Part shown: in pieces, positions 7,135 through 14,940 of the stretch | Layout of the letters: each line of letters starts with the position of its first letter | Numbering within the stretch: position 1 is the first letter of the stretch | Source: Clostridiales bacterium | GTDB lineage: Bacteria > Bacillota > Clostridia > Clostridiales > Caloramatoraceae | Assembly: GCA_026416355.1 (NCBI GenBank) | Contig: JAOAFH010000156.1 | Coordinates: 1 to 20,472 of the forward strand | Direction of reading: 5' to 3' | Length of the DNA stretch: 20,472 nucleotides | The notes under the pieces: model-generated | The model's input: only the letters and a program-made list of their open reading frames with translations | Database searches by the model: none | What the model was told of the DNA's origin: nothing | Position numbers and translations under genes: made by a program

Positions 7135-7176
7135 ATACAAGTTGTATCATTATAAGGGTATTCATTCCAATAACAA
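7135..7176 (-). promoter_or_regulatory. Promoter of the carboxypeptidase-regulatory-like gene with palindrome at the expected start site
   Basis: On the minus strand, -10 TATAAT (7154-7149) is preceded by -35 candidate TTGTTA (7176-7171) with a 16-bp spacer. Immediately downstream lies the perfect 13-bp palindrome ATACAAgTTGTAT (7135-7147), covering the expected transcription start, where a repressor would act. A sporulation-type promoter was not excluded. Confidence 0.5.
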
Positions 7177-7217
7177 AATAGTACATTTTTAAAATTTAAA
7201 AAAATAAAAAAAAGTAA

Positions 7218-7244
7218 ACAAATCTAATTCCTATACATATATTA
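7218..7244 (+). promoter_or_regulatory. Sigma-K-like sporulation promoter before the first SPOCS gene pair
   Basis: CATATATTA (7236-7244) fits the sigma-K -10 consensus CATANNNTA exactly. AC (7218-7219), the core of the sigma-K -35, lies 16 bp upstream. The predicted start (about 7251) falls after an in-frame ATG at 7247 but before the preferred start at 7283. Timing in late mother-cell gene expression would suit spore-coat proteins. The motif is short, so chance matches are possible. Confidence 0.5.
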
Positions 7245-7282
7245 GTATGGAGGATAAAATTTTTCAGGGGGTTAATTCCAAT

Positions 7283-7750
7283 ATGGGTAGCTTCGTTAGT
7301 AATCTTATTGAGTACTCAGGAATAGCAGACAATTTACCAGTTAATCCAACAGCATTTAAACAATTTAGTGTACAAGAGACTATGTGTTTACCAGCAGCCA
7401 AGCCAGACATTGAACAAATAATCAAAGTTATGGCTGAAGTAGTTATAACAAGTACTAGAGTAATAAAAACCCCAAAGGCAAAATCACTTGAAGGTCAAAT
7501 TTTAACAGGTTACAAATTAATAGTTGAAGGTGAAGTTAGACAAAAGGTTGAATATGTAGCAGACGAACCAGCTCAATCAGTTCATGCAGCACATTTTAAT
7601 ATGCCATTTAGTACATTTATTATCTTACCTGAAGATTTTGAAATAGGAACACCATTAGTTGTAACTGGTTATATTGAAGATATATTTGCTCAACAAATAG
7701 ATAAAAGATGTATATTTAAGAATATAACTGTTTTAGTTACAGCTGAATAA
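7283..7750 (+). CDS. Single SPOCS-domain (DUF3794) protein, type A
   Basis: 155 residues. Start set at ATG 7283 (MGSFVSNLIEYSGI), because all paralogues here begin with M-[GA]-x-V-x-[ND]-[LF]. GGGGG at 7267-7271 lies 11 nt upstream. An in-frame ATG at 7247 has its GGAGG downstream, inside the frame, and is rejected. After an N-terminal helix, one SPOCS domain spans about residues 25-155, with AFKQFSVQETMCLP, KPDIEQII, LEGQILTGYKLIVEG, DEPAQSVHAAHFN, GYIEDIF and DKRCIFKNIT. SPOCS is known from SipL, a spore-coat morphogenetic partner of SpoIVA. It is followed 17 bases later by the type B paralogue. Its nearest visible relative is the gene at 14280-14753. Confidence 0.85.
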   Translation: MGSFVSNLIEYSGIADNLPVNPTAFKQFSVQETMCLPAAKPDIEQIIKVMAEVVITSTRVIKTPKAKSLEGQILTGYKLIVEGEVRQKVEYVADEPAQSVHAAHFNMPFSTFIILPEDFEIGTPLVVTGYIEDIFAQQIDKRCIFKNITVLVTAE

Positions 7751-7767
7751 TTTTGGGAGGGGATTCT

Positions 7768-8268
7768 ATGGGTAGCGTTGTAAGAGATTTGGTGGAGGGA
7801 ATAGGCATAGCTGATTGTTTCCCAACTGACCTATCATATTTTACTCAAATTACTCTTCCAGAAACAATAGTAATTCCAGATGAAAAACCCGATATGGAGC
7901 AGCTTTTATCTGTAATGGTAGATACAAAGATTATATCTGTTAGGGTTGTAGACACTCCGATTGCTAAATCACATGAAGGACAAAATTTGGAAGGATGTAA
8001 GTTGGTAATTGAACTTAAACTTAGAGAAAAGATTAAATATGTAGCAGATGAGCCAACACAATCAGTTCATGCAGCACATTTTGAGAATGTTATAAAGAGT
8101 GTATTTGTTGTGGTTCCTTGCTATGATGCCAACGGCGTTCCTATTAAAACATTGTTAGCTAAAAATAAAGTTAAAGTAACACCATATATTGAAGACATTT
8201 ATGCAGTTAAAAAAGATAAAAGAACCATATTTAAAAATATTGCAATGCTAATAGATGTTAAATTTTAA
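7768..8268 (+). CDS. Single SPOCS-domain (DUF3794) protein, type B
   Basis: 166 residues from ATG 7768 (MGSVVRDLVEGIGI), with GGGAGGGGA at 7755-7763; a TTG at 7753 is in frame but precedes the ribosome site. The SPOCS domain shows YFTQITLPETIVIP, KPDMEQLLSVMVD, HEGQNLEGCKLVIELKLREK, DEPTQSVHAAHFEN, PYIEDIYA and DKRTIFKNIA. Type B differs from type A by YFTQ in place of FKQF and by a longer loop containing LLAKNKVKVTPYIED. It is the second gene of an A-B operon whose inverted counterpart lies at 13761-14753. No signal peptide. Probably a cytoplasmic (mother-cell) spore-coat component; partner unknown. Confidence 0.85.
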   Translation: MGSVVRDLVEGIGIADCFPTDLSYFTQITLPETIVIPDEKPDMEQLLSVMVDTKIISVRVVDTPIAKSHEGQNLEGCKLVIELKLREKIKYVADEPTQSVHAAHFENVIKSVFVVVPCYDANGVPIKTLLAKNKVKVTPYIEDIYAVKKDKRTIFKNIAMLIDVKF

Positions 8269-8275
8269 TAACTAG

Positions 8276-8305
8276 AAAAAGTGGCATCATTTGATGCCAC
8301 TTTTT
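8276..8305. terminator. Bidirectional terminator between the SPOCS pair and the giant gene
   Basis: AAAAA, then GTGGCATC (8281-8288), loop ATTT, GATGCCAC (8293-8300), then TTTTT: symmetrical, so functional on both strands. It touches the stop codon of the minus-strand giant gene (8304-8306) and follows the plus-strand stop at 8268. Confidence 0.9.
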
Positions 8306-11300
8306 ATGAGCACATAACTTCAGCTTCTAATCTGAGGGTGATATTTTTAAATATGGTTCTTCTATCAAGAAGCTTGACATAGATATCTTCAATATAAGCA
8401 ACAACATTAGTTGGAGAATGTTCAATATAGTTTGGAGGGAGAATAATAAAACTACTAAATGGTACCTCAAATTCAGCAGTGTGGACTGTTTGACTTGGTT
8501 CATTTGATATATATTCTATCTTTTGATGCAGACTTCCTTCTACGATTAGTTTATAACCTGTTAAAATTTGACCTTCAACAGAAGTTCCTTTAGTTGTTTT
8601 TATTACTTGTGTGCTATTTATATTCACATCAACAATAGTATTTAATATATCTTCAGCATTTGGTTTTTGTTTTGGAATTGATAGGATTTCATTTACACTT
8701 AATTGTTTAAAGTTTGTTTGGGCAGCAATTGTTTCAATTGTATTACTTATACTTTCCTTTGTTTCAATTGAGCCTGATTCGAAAAGTTTGTAATTGAATT
8801 TTGCAAAGGCAGTATTTCTTATTATTGGAGGACAAGGTAGGCATTCATATCTAACAGAGAATCCAACAGTAATTGTTTGATTAGGGTTAATGGTTCCAAC
8901 ATTTACTCCAGTACTTGGATTAGCACCTGGTACAGATACTCCTTCAATTGTGAAGCTATTTTCAATAAAGCTTGTTCCAAGTGGTATTGGATCTATAAAA
9001 ATTACATTATACAAAGGTAAAGTACCTTTGTTAGTGATTTTGACAGTGTAGGTTAATATATCATCTTTTATTATATAATCCTTATCAGAAGTTTTGACAA
9101 GTTCAAGATCAATAGCTTCAATTCTCGTAATTACTTCATTACTTTCTTGAGTATTACTTTTTGGAGGATTAGATGGATCAACAATAAATTCATATTCTAC
9201 ATTAGCTTTGTTAATTATTATAGGTGGTTCAGGTAAAAACTTAATAGTAACATTAAATGTTATTGTTACGAAATTATTTGGAGTTAATTTGCCAATTATT
9301 ACTCCATTGTTAGGATTAGCACCTGGTATAGGAATACCATCAATTTTCAAGCTGTTTGGTACAAATATTGTACCTAATGGAACTAAATCATACATAGTTG
9401 CTTCAACATCTACATTTCCAGTGTTAATTATAGTGATTGAATAAGTTAGCATATCTCCTACAATTGCAGCGGTTTTATCAACACCTTTTATTACTTGAAT
9501 ATTGGCATTTATTATAGTTGTATCAACCGGGTTGCTTGTAAAATTCTTTGCAACTGGAGGTTTGTTTGGTTCAATTTGAAATTTGGCATCTACCGTAGCT
9601 GTATTTATTGTAGGGTTTGGTATTGGAATTGAAGTTACAGTAACATTGAATGATATTGTAACTTCTGAATTAGGAGAAATATTTCCAATATTAATTCCAA
9701 CAGCAGGATTGCCGGGGACAGGTATACCGTTAATATTAACTGTGCCAGTAATAAAACTTGTTCCAGATGGTGGAATATCAGTGAATATTATATTGCTTGC
9801 TTCGATAGAACCAGTATTTTTAATCTTAACAGTATAGGTTAATACTTCTCCAATTTCTGCATATTGCTTGTTAACACTTTTAATAACGTTAAGAGTAGCA
9901 GCTTCAATCTTGATAGGCACTGGATTGCTTTCAAAGTCTTTAGTAATTGGATTATTTGGATTAACAGGAAAGCTACCTGATGCAGCTGCAATATTAATTG
10001 TTGGGTTTGGTATTGGTGTTGAGTCAACTTTAATTTTAAATGTTATAATTCTCGAATCCCCTACTAGTATTGTTCCTAAATTAATACCAGTTGATGGGTT
10101 AGCAAGTAAATCAGGAACACTATTTATAGTTACACTTCCTATAATAAAACTAGTTCCATTTGGAGGTAAATCCGTAAATATAACGTTGTTAGCCAAAACG
10201 GTTCCTGTATTTGTTATATTTACTGTAACGGTTATAACATCTCCAATTTCTACAACGGATTTATCAACAGTTTTACTAACGTTTAATGTTGCTATTTCAA
10301 CTTTTGTGTTGGCTGGATTGCTCTCAAATTCTTTTGAGACAGGGTTATTAGGATCAATAGGGAATTTTGCAGTTATCACTGTTATATTGGCAAGTGGATT
10401 AGGAACTGGGAGGCTGTTAATTGTAACTTTAAAGGTAACAGTTACACTTATATTAGGAAGAATAGTTCCTAAATTAATACCAGTTGATGGATTAGCAAGT
10501 AAGTTAGGAACACCATTTATAGTTACACTTCCAGCAATAAAACTAGTTCCGTTAGGTGGTACATCAGTAAATAAAACATCGTTGGCAGCAACAGTACCCA
10601 AATTCCTTATTGTTATAGTGTAGGTTAACGTATCGCCTACCTCAGCAAATGCCTTGTCGACAGTTTTTAGCACATCAAGGTCTGCAACTTCAATTTTTGT
10701 AGTAACTTGATTACTATTAATAGTTTTATGAATTGGGTTATTAGGATCAACAGGAAAATCAGCATCAACTACTGCAAAATTAATAGCAGGATTTGGTATA
10801 GGAATAGAAGTTATACTAACATCAAAAGTAATAGTAACAGATGCCCCAACAGGAATATTTCCTAGAGAAATACCTGATGAAGGATTGCCGACAGAAGGAA
10901 TACCATTTATAGTTACACTACCGTTAATAAAACTAGTTCCATTAGGAGGATTATCTGTAAAAATAACATTGTTAGCAGCAACAGTACCATTGTTAGATAT
11001 CACAACAGTATAGGTTAAGGTATCACCAACTTCAGCAAAAGCCTTATTGACACTTTTTTGTACATTTAGCTTAGAATCTTCGATTTTTGTGCTAACTTGG
11101 TTACTTTCAAAATCTTTTATTATAGGTGGCAATGTTGGTTCAACAATAAATGAACCATTGGCACTTGCAGTATTTATTATTGGATTAGGAACTGGAATTG
11201 ATTGTACAGTCACCTTAAAAGTTATAATTACAGAACTACCTGCATTAATATTTCCAAGTGGAATTCCTGTACTAGGATTAGATGAAGTAGGAGTTCCATT

Positions 11301-13730
11301 TATAGTTACACTGCCTGCTACAAATGTTGTGCCATTTGGAGGTATATCTGTTAAAGTTACGTTGTTAGCAGTAACATCTCCATTATTAGTAACAGTTAAG
11401 GTGTAGGTTAGTATATCACCTATATTTGCAAATGCTTTATCAACACTTTTGACTACGTTTAGAGAAGTATTTACAAGTTGAGTTATTACTGGATTACTAG
11501 TTGAAAGTCCATTAATGTCAGGTCCTTGTGGATTAATGCGGTAGGTGAATGAGGCATTTGCTGTATTTATTGCGGTTGGCGGAGATGGAATTGAGGTAAC
11601 AGTAACCTTAAAACTTACAGTCTTTGAAGCACCAACTGCAATATTGCCAAGAGGTATGCCTGCAATTAAACTGCCTGGTGTAGGGATACCATCGACTGTA
11701 ATGCTTCCATTAACAAAAGTTGTTCCAGGAGGAGGGGTATCTTTAAATAATACATTGTTTACAGGAATAGTTCCTGTGTTTGTTACAATTGTAGTATAGG
11801 TTATGGTTTCACCTAAAGTAGCAACTGTTCTATCTGTACTTTTTAGTACTTTAAGTTCTGCAAACTCTATTTGAGTTATTACTTCATTACTTTCGGAAAA
11901 AGCTTCAAAGGTAGTACCATTATAAATAAATCTGTAGTTAACAGTTGCTTTATTGATAATATCAATAGGGGTAGTTGTGTCATCAACTATAATTTGGAAA
12001 CTTACAACAACTGTACTACCTGGACTTGGTTGTGGTGGTATATTAGGAAGAGGTATACCAACACTTGGGTCTCCTGCAACTGGAGCAGGTAATCCTGGTG
12101 GAACTGCTACAGTAACACTTCCAGGAATAAAAGTAGAACCAGAAGGAATAGGATCAATAAACACAACATTTGTTGCTGTAAGTGTTCCTTTATTAGTTAT
12201 AGTTATTGTATAGTTTAAAATATCACCAAATGTTGCATAAGATTTATCTACTGTTTTTGTAACTTGAAGATCTGCTCTTTCTAGTGGTATTACGTTGGTT
12301 GTAATGCAATGTTGTAATGAAAATGTTTCAGCAAAAATATCTCCAAATGATGAAGAGAAGTCAGCAAGCTTAGTTAGGCCAATTCCAGAAGGAGAATAGT
12401 TTGCTGTGAATGTCAAGATAACTCCAGGAGGGACATTTCCTAATGTGGAGCTATTCCATGTTATTGTTTGACCAACAACACTTGAAGGTGGAATTGTAGC
12501 ATCATTGTTATAAATAACACCAGGGGCAAGGGTTATAGAAAAGCTAGTGTTTGTTGCTATACTTGCGCCAGTATTAACAATTGAAAAAGTTATAGTATTA
12601 ATAACATTTTGGAATAATGTTGTAGGTGTAAATTCAAGGAACATCAATGGCTTTGATATTGAGAAAAATAGTGAATCTAGAATAAAACGATAATATAAAT
12701 TTTCCATGTTATTGGTGTATGGTAGAGAAGGACTATAGTCGTGTCCACCCTCGTATATTATTTTACCTGCACCTGCACCATTTTTATAAGGTCCTGCAAT
12801 CATAAAATCATACTGTTTACCTTTTTCAGTAAAATAAGCTATTATTTGAGTTTGTGGATTAAATATCAGACCAGGACTAAGGTGATATACTGTTTGAAAA
12901 CTTCCACCTGGAAGTCCTTGAGCACGACCCGTACTAACAGCTTGAGCAGATGGAAAATCAGGCATAGCGACTACAAATGAACTGGTATCGCCACCGTTTT
13001 TATCACTTGTTGGGATTCCACCTACAGTTAGAAATGGTCCTGCTGTGTTTTCAATTGATGGAATAGATTCACATGTTGCATGGAGATATCCACCCTGTTT
13101 TAAATAGTCGTTTAGTTCTACCTTAAGTCCAGGATCATCCCATGTTGAGGTTCCTGTGTGTGGTGATACAAATATATCATAAGCAATCCTACGACAAGGG
13201 AGCATATTGTACCCAAAAAGTGCTCCTTGAGAAATTTCTAATTCACTTAAAACTCCAGGAGAAGAACTTGACCAAATATTTCCGTTAGAATCGGGGATGC
13301 CAGCAACATTTAAATAGTTTGTCATTATACTACTATTTGTTGCTTCAACGGCTATTCTTGGAGGACGTGTCATTGTTGAAGCAATATCTGCTGTAAATGG
13401 TGCTGTGGCACGATGAACTTTTACATTAGGATTAGCTGTTTGCCAAGCAGTAATGAATGGTAAAGCCTGATTATAATATTGAGAGTCAATAATAAAAGGT
13501 CCGCCAGTATAAGAATAGTTTATAATAGGAGTTCCACTTTGAACATCTTGTGCAGTAGCTATAAAATCTGTACCATCGAATGGTTTACCAGGTTTTATTG
13601 CCCATTTAACAGGTATTCCATTTCTAAGCAAGTTGTATACTAAACCATAGGCCCTAAACATTCCATTGTTTTGATAGGTTACATCCATTGGAATTATTAA
13701 GGTGTTTATTTGAAACGATTCTAAAGGCAT
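8304..13730 (-). CDS. Giant DUF11-repeat protein with N-terminal GATase/ThuA-like domain and C-terminal SPOCS domain
   Basis: 1808 residues; ATG 13730-13728 with GGAGGT seven bases upstream. Residues about 1-360 look like a class I glutamine-amidotransferase/ThuA-like fold: strand TLIIPMDV, YDIFVSPH, then LNDYLKQGGYLHATCESI with C220 at the nucleophile-elbow position, and GKIIYEGGHDYS with H330. Catalysis is not implied. About 361-483 is a divergent beta-sandwich. Nine DUF11 repeats of ~131 residues follow (about 484-1670), each with [VI]xKxVDK, LTYTxxIxNxG and FxDxPPxGTSF. Residues about 1670-1805 are a type A SPOCS domain (GYKLIVEG, YIEDIYVK, RRTIFKNIT). DUF11 proteins are often surface fibres, but no signal peptide, LPXTG or transmembrane segment is visible. 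SPOCS probably replaces the usual anchor, which would place the fibre on the spore. Third gene of a minus-strand operon after 14280-14753 and 13761-14264. Confidence 0.85.
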   Translation of the reverse strand: MPLESFQINTLIIPMDVTYQNNGMFRAYGLVYNLLRNGIPVKWAIKPGKPFDGTDFIATAQDVQSGTPIINYSYTGGPFIIDSQYYNQALPFITAWQTANPNVKVHRATAPFTADIASTMTRPPRIAVEATNSSIMTNYLNVAGIPDSNGNIWSSSSPGVLSELEISQGALFGYNMLPCRRIAYDIFVSPHTGTSTWDDPGLKVELNDYLKQGGYLHATCESIPSIENTAGPFLTVGGIPTSDKNGGDTSSFVVAMPDFPSAQAVSTGRAQGLPGGSFQTVYHLSPGLIFNPQTQIIAYFTEKGKQYDFMIAGPYKNGAGAGKIIYEGGHDYSPSLPYTNNMENLYYRFILDSLFFSISKPLMFLEFTPTTLFQNVINTITFSIVNTGASIATNTSFSITLAPGVIYNNDATIPPSSVVGQTITWNSSTLGNVPPGVILTFTANYSPSGIGLTKLADFSSSFGDIFAETFSLQHCITTNVIPLERADLQVTKTVDKSYATFGDILNYTITITNKGTLTATNVVFIDPIPSGSTFIPGSVTVAVPPGLPAPVAGDPSVGIPLPNIPPQPSPGSTVVVSFQIIVDDTTTPIDIINKATVNYRFIYNGTTFEAFSESNEVITQIEFAELKVLKSTDRTVATLGETITYTTIVTNTGTIPVNNVLFKDTPPPGTTFVNGSITVDGIPTPGSLIAGIPLGNIAVGASKTVSFKVTVTSIPSPPTAINTANASFTYRINPQGPDINGLSTSNPVITQLVNTSLNVVKSVDKAFANIGDILTYTLTVTNNGDVTANNVTLTDIPPNGTTFVAGSVTINGTPTSSNPSTGIPLGNINAGSSVIITFKVTVQSIPVPNPIINTASANGSFIVEPTLPPIIKDFESNQVSTKIEDSKLNVQKSVNKAFAEVGDTLTYTVVISNNGTVAANNVIFTDNPPNGTSFINGSVTINGIPSVGNPSSGISLGNIPVGASVTITFDVSITSIPIPNPAINFAVVDADFPVDPNNPIHKTINSNQVTTKIEVADLDVLKTVDKAFAEVGDTLTYTITIRNLGTVAANDVLFTDVPPNGTSFIAGSVTINGVPNLLANPSTGINLGTILPNISVTVTFKVTINSLPVPNPLANITVITAKFPIDPNNPVSKEFESNPANTKVEIATLNVSKTVDKSVVEIGDVITVTVNITNTGTVLANNVIFTDLPPNGTSFIIGSVTINSVPDLLANPSTGINLGTILVGDSRIITFKIKVDSTPIPNPTINIAAASGSFPVNPNNPITKDFESNPVPIKIEAATLNVIKSVNKQYAEIGEVLTYTVKIKNTGSIEASNIIFTDIPPSGTSFITGTVNINGIPVPGNPAVGINIGNISPNSEVTISFNVTVTSIPIPNPTINTATVDAKFQIEPNKPPVAKNFTSNPVDTTIINANIQVIKGVDKTAAIVGDMLTYSITIINTGNVDVEATMYDLVPLGTIFVPNSLKIDGIPIPGANPNNGVIIGKLTPNNFVTITFNVTIKFLPEPPIIINKANVEYEFIVDPSNPPKSNTQESNEVITRIEAIDLELVKTSDKDYIIKDDILTYTVKITNKGTLPLYNVIFIDPIPLGTSFIENSFTIEGVSVPGANPSTGVNVGTINPNQTITVGFSVRYECLPCPPIIRNTAFAKFNYKLFESGSIETKESISNTIETIAAQTNFKQLSVNEILSIPKQKPNAEDILNTIVDVNINSTQVIKTTKGTSVEGQILTGYKLIVEGSLHQKIEYISNEPSQTVHTAEFEVPFSSFIILPPNYIEHSPTNVVAYIEDIYVKLLDRRTIFKNITLRLEAEVMCS
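8720..12285 (-). repeat. Nine tandem ~393-bp DUF11-coding repeats
   Basis: The codons for the xVDK motif recur at about 12241, 11827, 11435, 11042, 10650, 10257, 9864, 9471 and 9080. Steps are about 391-395 bp except the first (about 414). Repeats 5 and 6 are the closest at DNA level: the plus-strand string TTAATACCAGTTGATGG occurs at 10081 and 10474, exactly 393 bp apart. The outer repeats (1, 2, 8, 9) are more divergent than the middle ones, as expected if the array expanded from its centre. Confidence 0.85.
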
Positions 13731-13760
13731 TATCTTTACCTCCTTTAACTAAATTAGACA

Positions 13761-14264
13761 TTAAGCTAAAAATTTAACATCAATAAATAATGTTATATTT
13801 TTAAAAATAGTTCTTTTATCTATCATTTCAGCGTAAATATCTTCAATATAAGGAGTTACAACTACTTTATTTTTAGATAATAGATTTTTTGTAGATTGTC
13901 CATTAATTTCACATGGCACTATAACGAATAGGCTTTTTAATACGTTTTCAAAATGTGCCGCATGAACAGTTTGTGTTGGTTCATCTGCTACATACTTAAT
14001 TTTTTCTCTAAGTTTTATCTCAATTACAAGTTTACATCCAGAAAGGTATTGACCTTCATTAGATAAAGCAATAGGTGTATCGATTAACTTGATAGATTCA
14101 ATAACAGCATCAACAGTTACTGATAAAAGCTGTTCCATATCAGGTTTAGGTGATGGTATTGTTATTGTTTCTGGAATAGATAGTTGTGTAAAATATTTTG
14201 GGTCCTTTGGAAACGTTGTAGCAATACCTATTCCTTCTACTAAATTTTTAACTGTACTTGCCAT
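13761..14264 (-). CDS. Single SPOCS-domain (DUF3794) protein, type B
   Basis: 167 residues; ATG 14264-14262 (MASTVKNLVEGIGI) with GGGAGG seven bases upstream. The SPOCS domain has YFTQLSIPETITIP, KPDMEQLLSVTVD, CKLVIEIKLREKIKYVADEP, VHAAHFEN, LLSKNKVVVTPYIEDIYA and DKRTIFKNIT. It is plainly the sister of the protein at 7768-8268, sharing the type B loop and the KLREKIKYVADEPTQ run. It lies 15 bases after the type A gene and 30 bases before the giant DUF11 gene, so all three probably share a transcript. The three-gene order A, B, giant suggests the small proteins help build or dock the large one; this is inference. Confidence 0.87.
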   Translation of the reverse strand: MASTVKNLVEGIGIATTFPKDPKYFTQLSIPETITIPSPKPDMEQLLSVTVDAVIESIKLIDTPIALSNEGQYLSGCKLVIEIKLREKIKYVADEPTQTVHAAHFENVLKSLFVIVPCEINGQSTKNLLSKNKVVVTPYIEDIYAEMIDKRTIFKNITLFIDVKFLA

Positions 14265-14279
14265 ATAATAACCTCCCTT

Positions 14280-14753
14280 CTAACAAAAGTCCGCAGTTAG
14301 TAATATAGTTACATTTTTGAATATGCATCTTTTCCCCATTTGTTTAGCATAAATATCTTCTATATATCCATTGATTCTTACAGGAGTTCCCATGATATAG
14401 TTTTCAGGCAATACAATATAGGTGCTGAAAGGGACATTAAAGTGTGCTGCATGGACAGTTTGTGTTGGTTCATCTGCTACATACTGTACTTTTTGTTTGA
14501 GTTCGCCTTCTATAACAACTTTAAAACCAGAAAGTTTTTGACCTTCTAAGGAGGTCCCTTTAGGTGTTTTAATAATTTTTGTATTTTTAATTACAAGATC
14601 ACTAATTACCTTAACTATTTGTTCAATATCTGGTTTTGATTCAGGTAAACATAAAGTTTCTTCGACATTAAATTGTTTGAAAACATTAGAAGTTTCAGGT
14701 AAATAGTCTGATATTCCTATATATTCAATAAGGTCCTTAACAATACTGGCCAT
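14280..14753 (-). CDS. Single SPOCS-domain (DUF3794) protein, type A, first gene of the giant-protein operon
   Basis: 157 residues from ATG 14753-14751 (MASIVKDLIEYIGI), preceded by GGAAGGTGA. An in-frame ATG at 14828 would add 25 residues with no paralogue match and is rejected. SPOCS motifs: FKQFNVEETLCLP, KPDIEQIVKVI, LEGQKLSGFKVVIEG, YVADEPTQTVHAAHFN, GYIEDIYAK, KRCIFKNVT. Closest visible relative is the protein at 7283-7750 (shared LIEY-GI start, HAAHFN-PFST, KRCIFKN). The gene is divergent from the two-domain SPOCS gene at 14941. The shared AT-rich 187-bp gap contains CATATATTG on the minus strand (complement of 14790-14798), an imperfect match to sporulation -10 boxes, with no good -35. 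Confidence 0.87.
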   Translation of the reverse strand: MASIVKDLIEYIGISDYLPETSNVFKQFNVEETLCLPESKPDIEQIVKVISDLVIKNTKIIKTPKGTSLEGQKLSGFKVVIEGELKQKVQYVADEPTQTVHAAHFNVPFSTYIVLPENYIMGTPVRINGYIEDIYAKQMGKRCIFKNVTILLTADFC

Positions 14754-14940
14754 ATAATCACCTTCCATAAAATTAATTTTCCTAATATCAATATATGGAG
14801 AAAAACAAATTATGACATGAAATAACAAGAAGTATCTAATTTAATAATTAAAAAAGTGGAATAAATTGCATTTTATAAAGTATATATATATCAGTAAAAA
14901 TATTTTTTGAAATATAATCATTTAAACATGAGGTGTTGAA

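Noticed and set aside
7247..7282. Upstream ATG at 7247 as start of the first SPOCS gene
   Set aside because: No ribosome site precedes it, the GGAGG lies after it, the extra 12 residues have no counterpart in the paralogues, and a promoter-like -10 ends three bases before it.
9868..10623. Long plus-strand open frame (251 codons) and several similar ones between 9200 and 12200
   Set aside because: They lie antisense within the DUF11 repeat array and recur with its 393-bp period. They are low-complexity I/V/L/T/P text without proper ribosome binding sites, a by-product of the repeat codon usage.
14754..14828. N-terminal extension of the type A SPOCS gene starting at 14828
   Set aside because: The extension is hydrophobic and could be mistaken for a signal peptide, but MASIVKDL at 14753 has a good ribosome site and matches all paralogues.
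14871..14940. Standard promoter for the propeller gene
   Set aside because: TATAAT at 14913-14918 has no acceptable -35 at 15-19 bp and the region is AT-rich throughout, so it is not listed as a feature.
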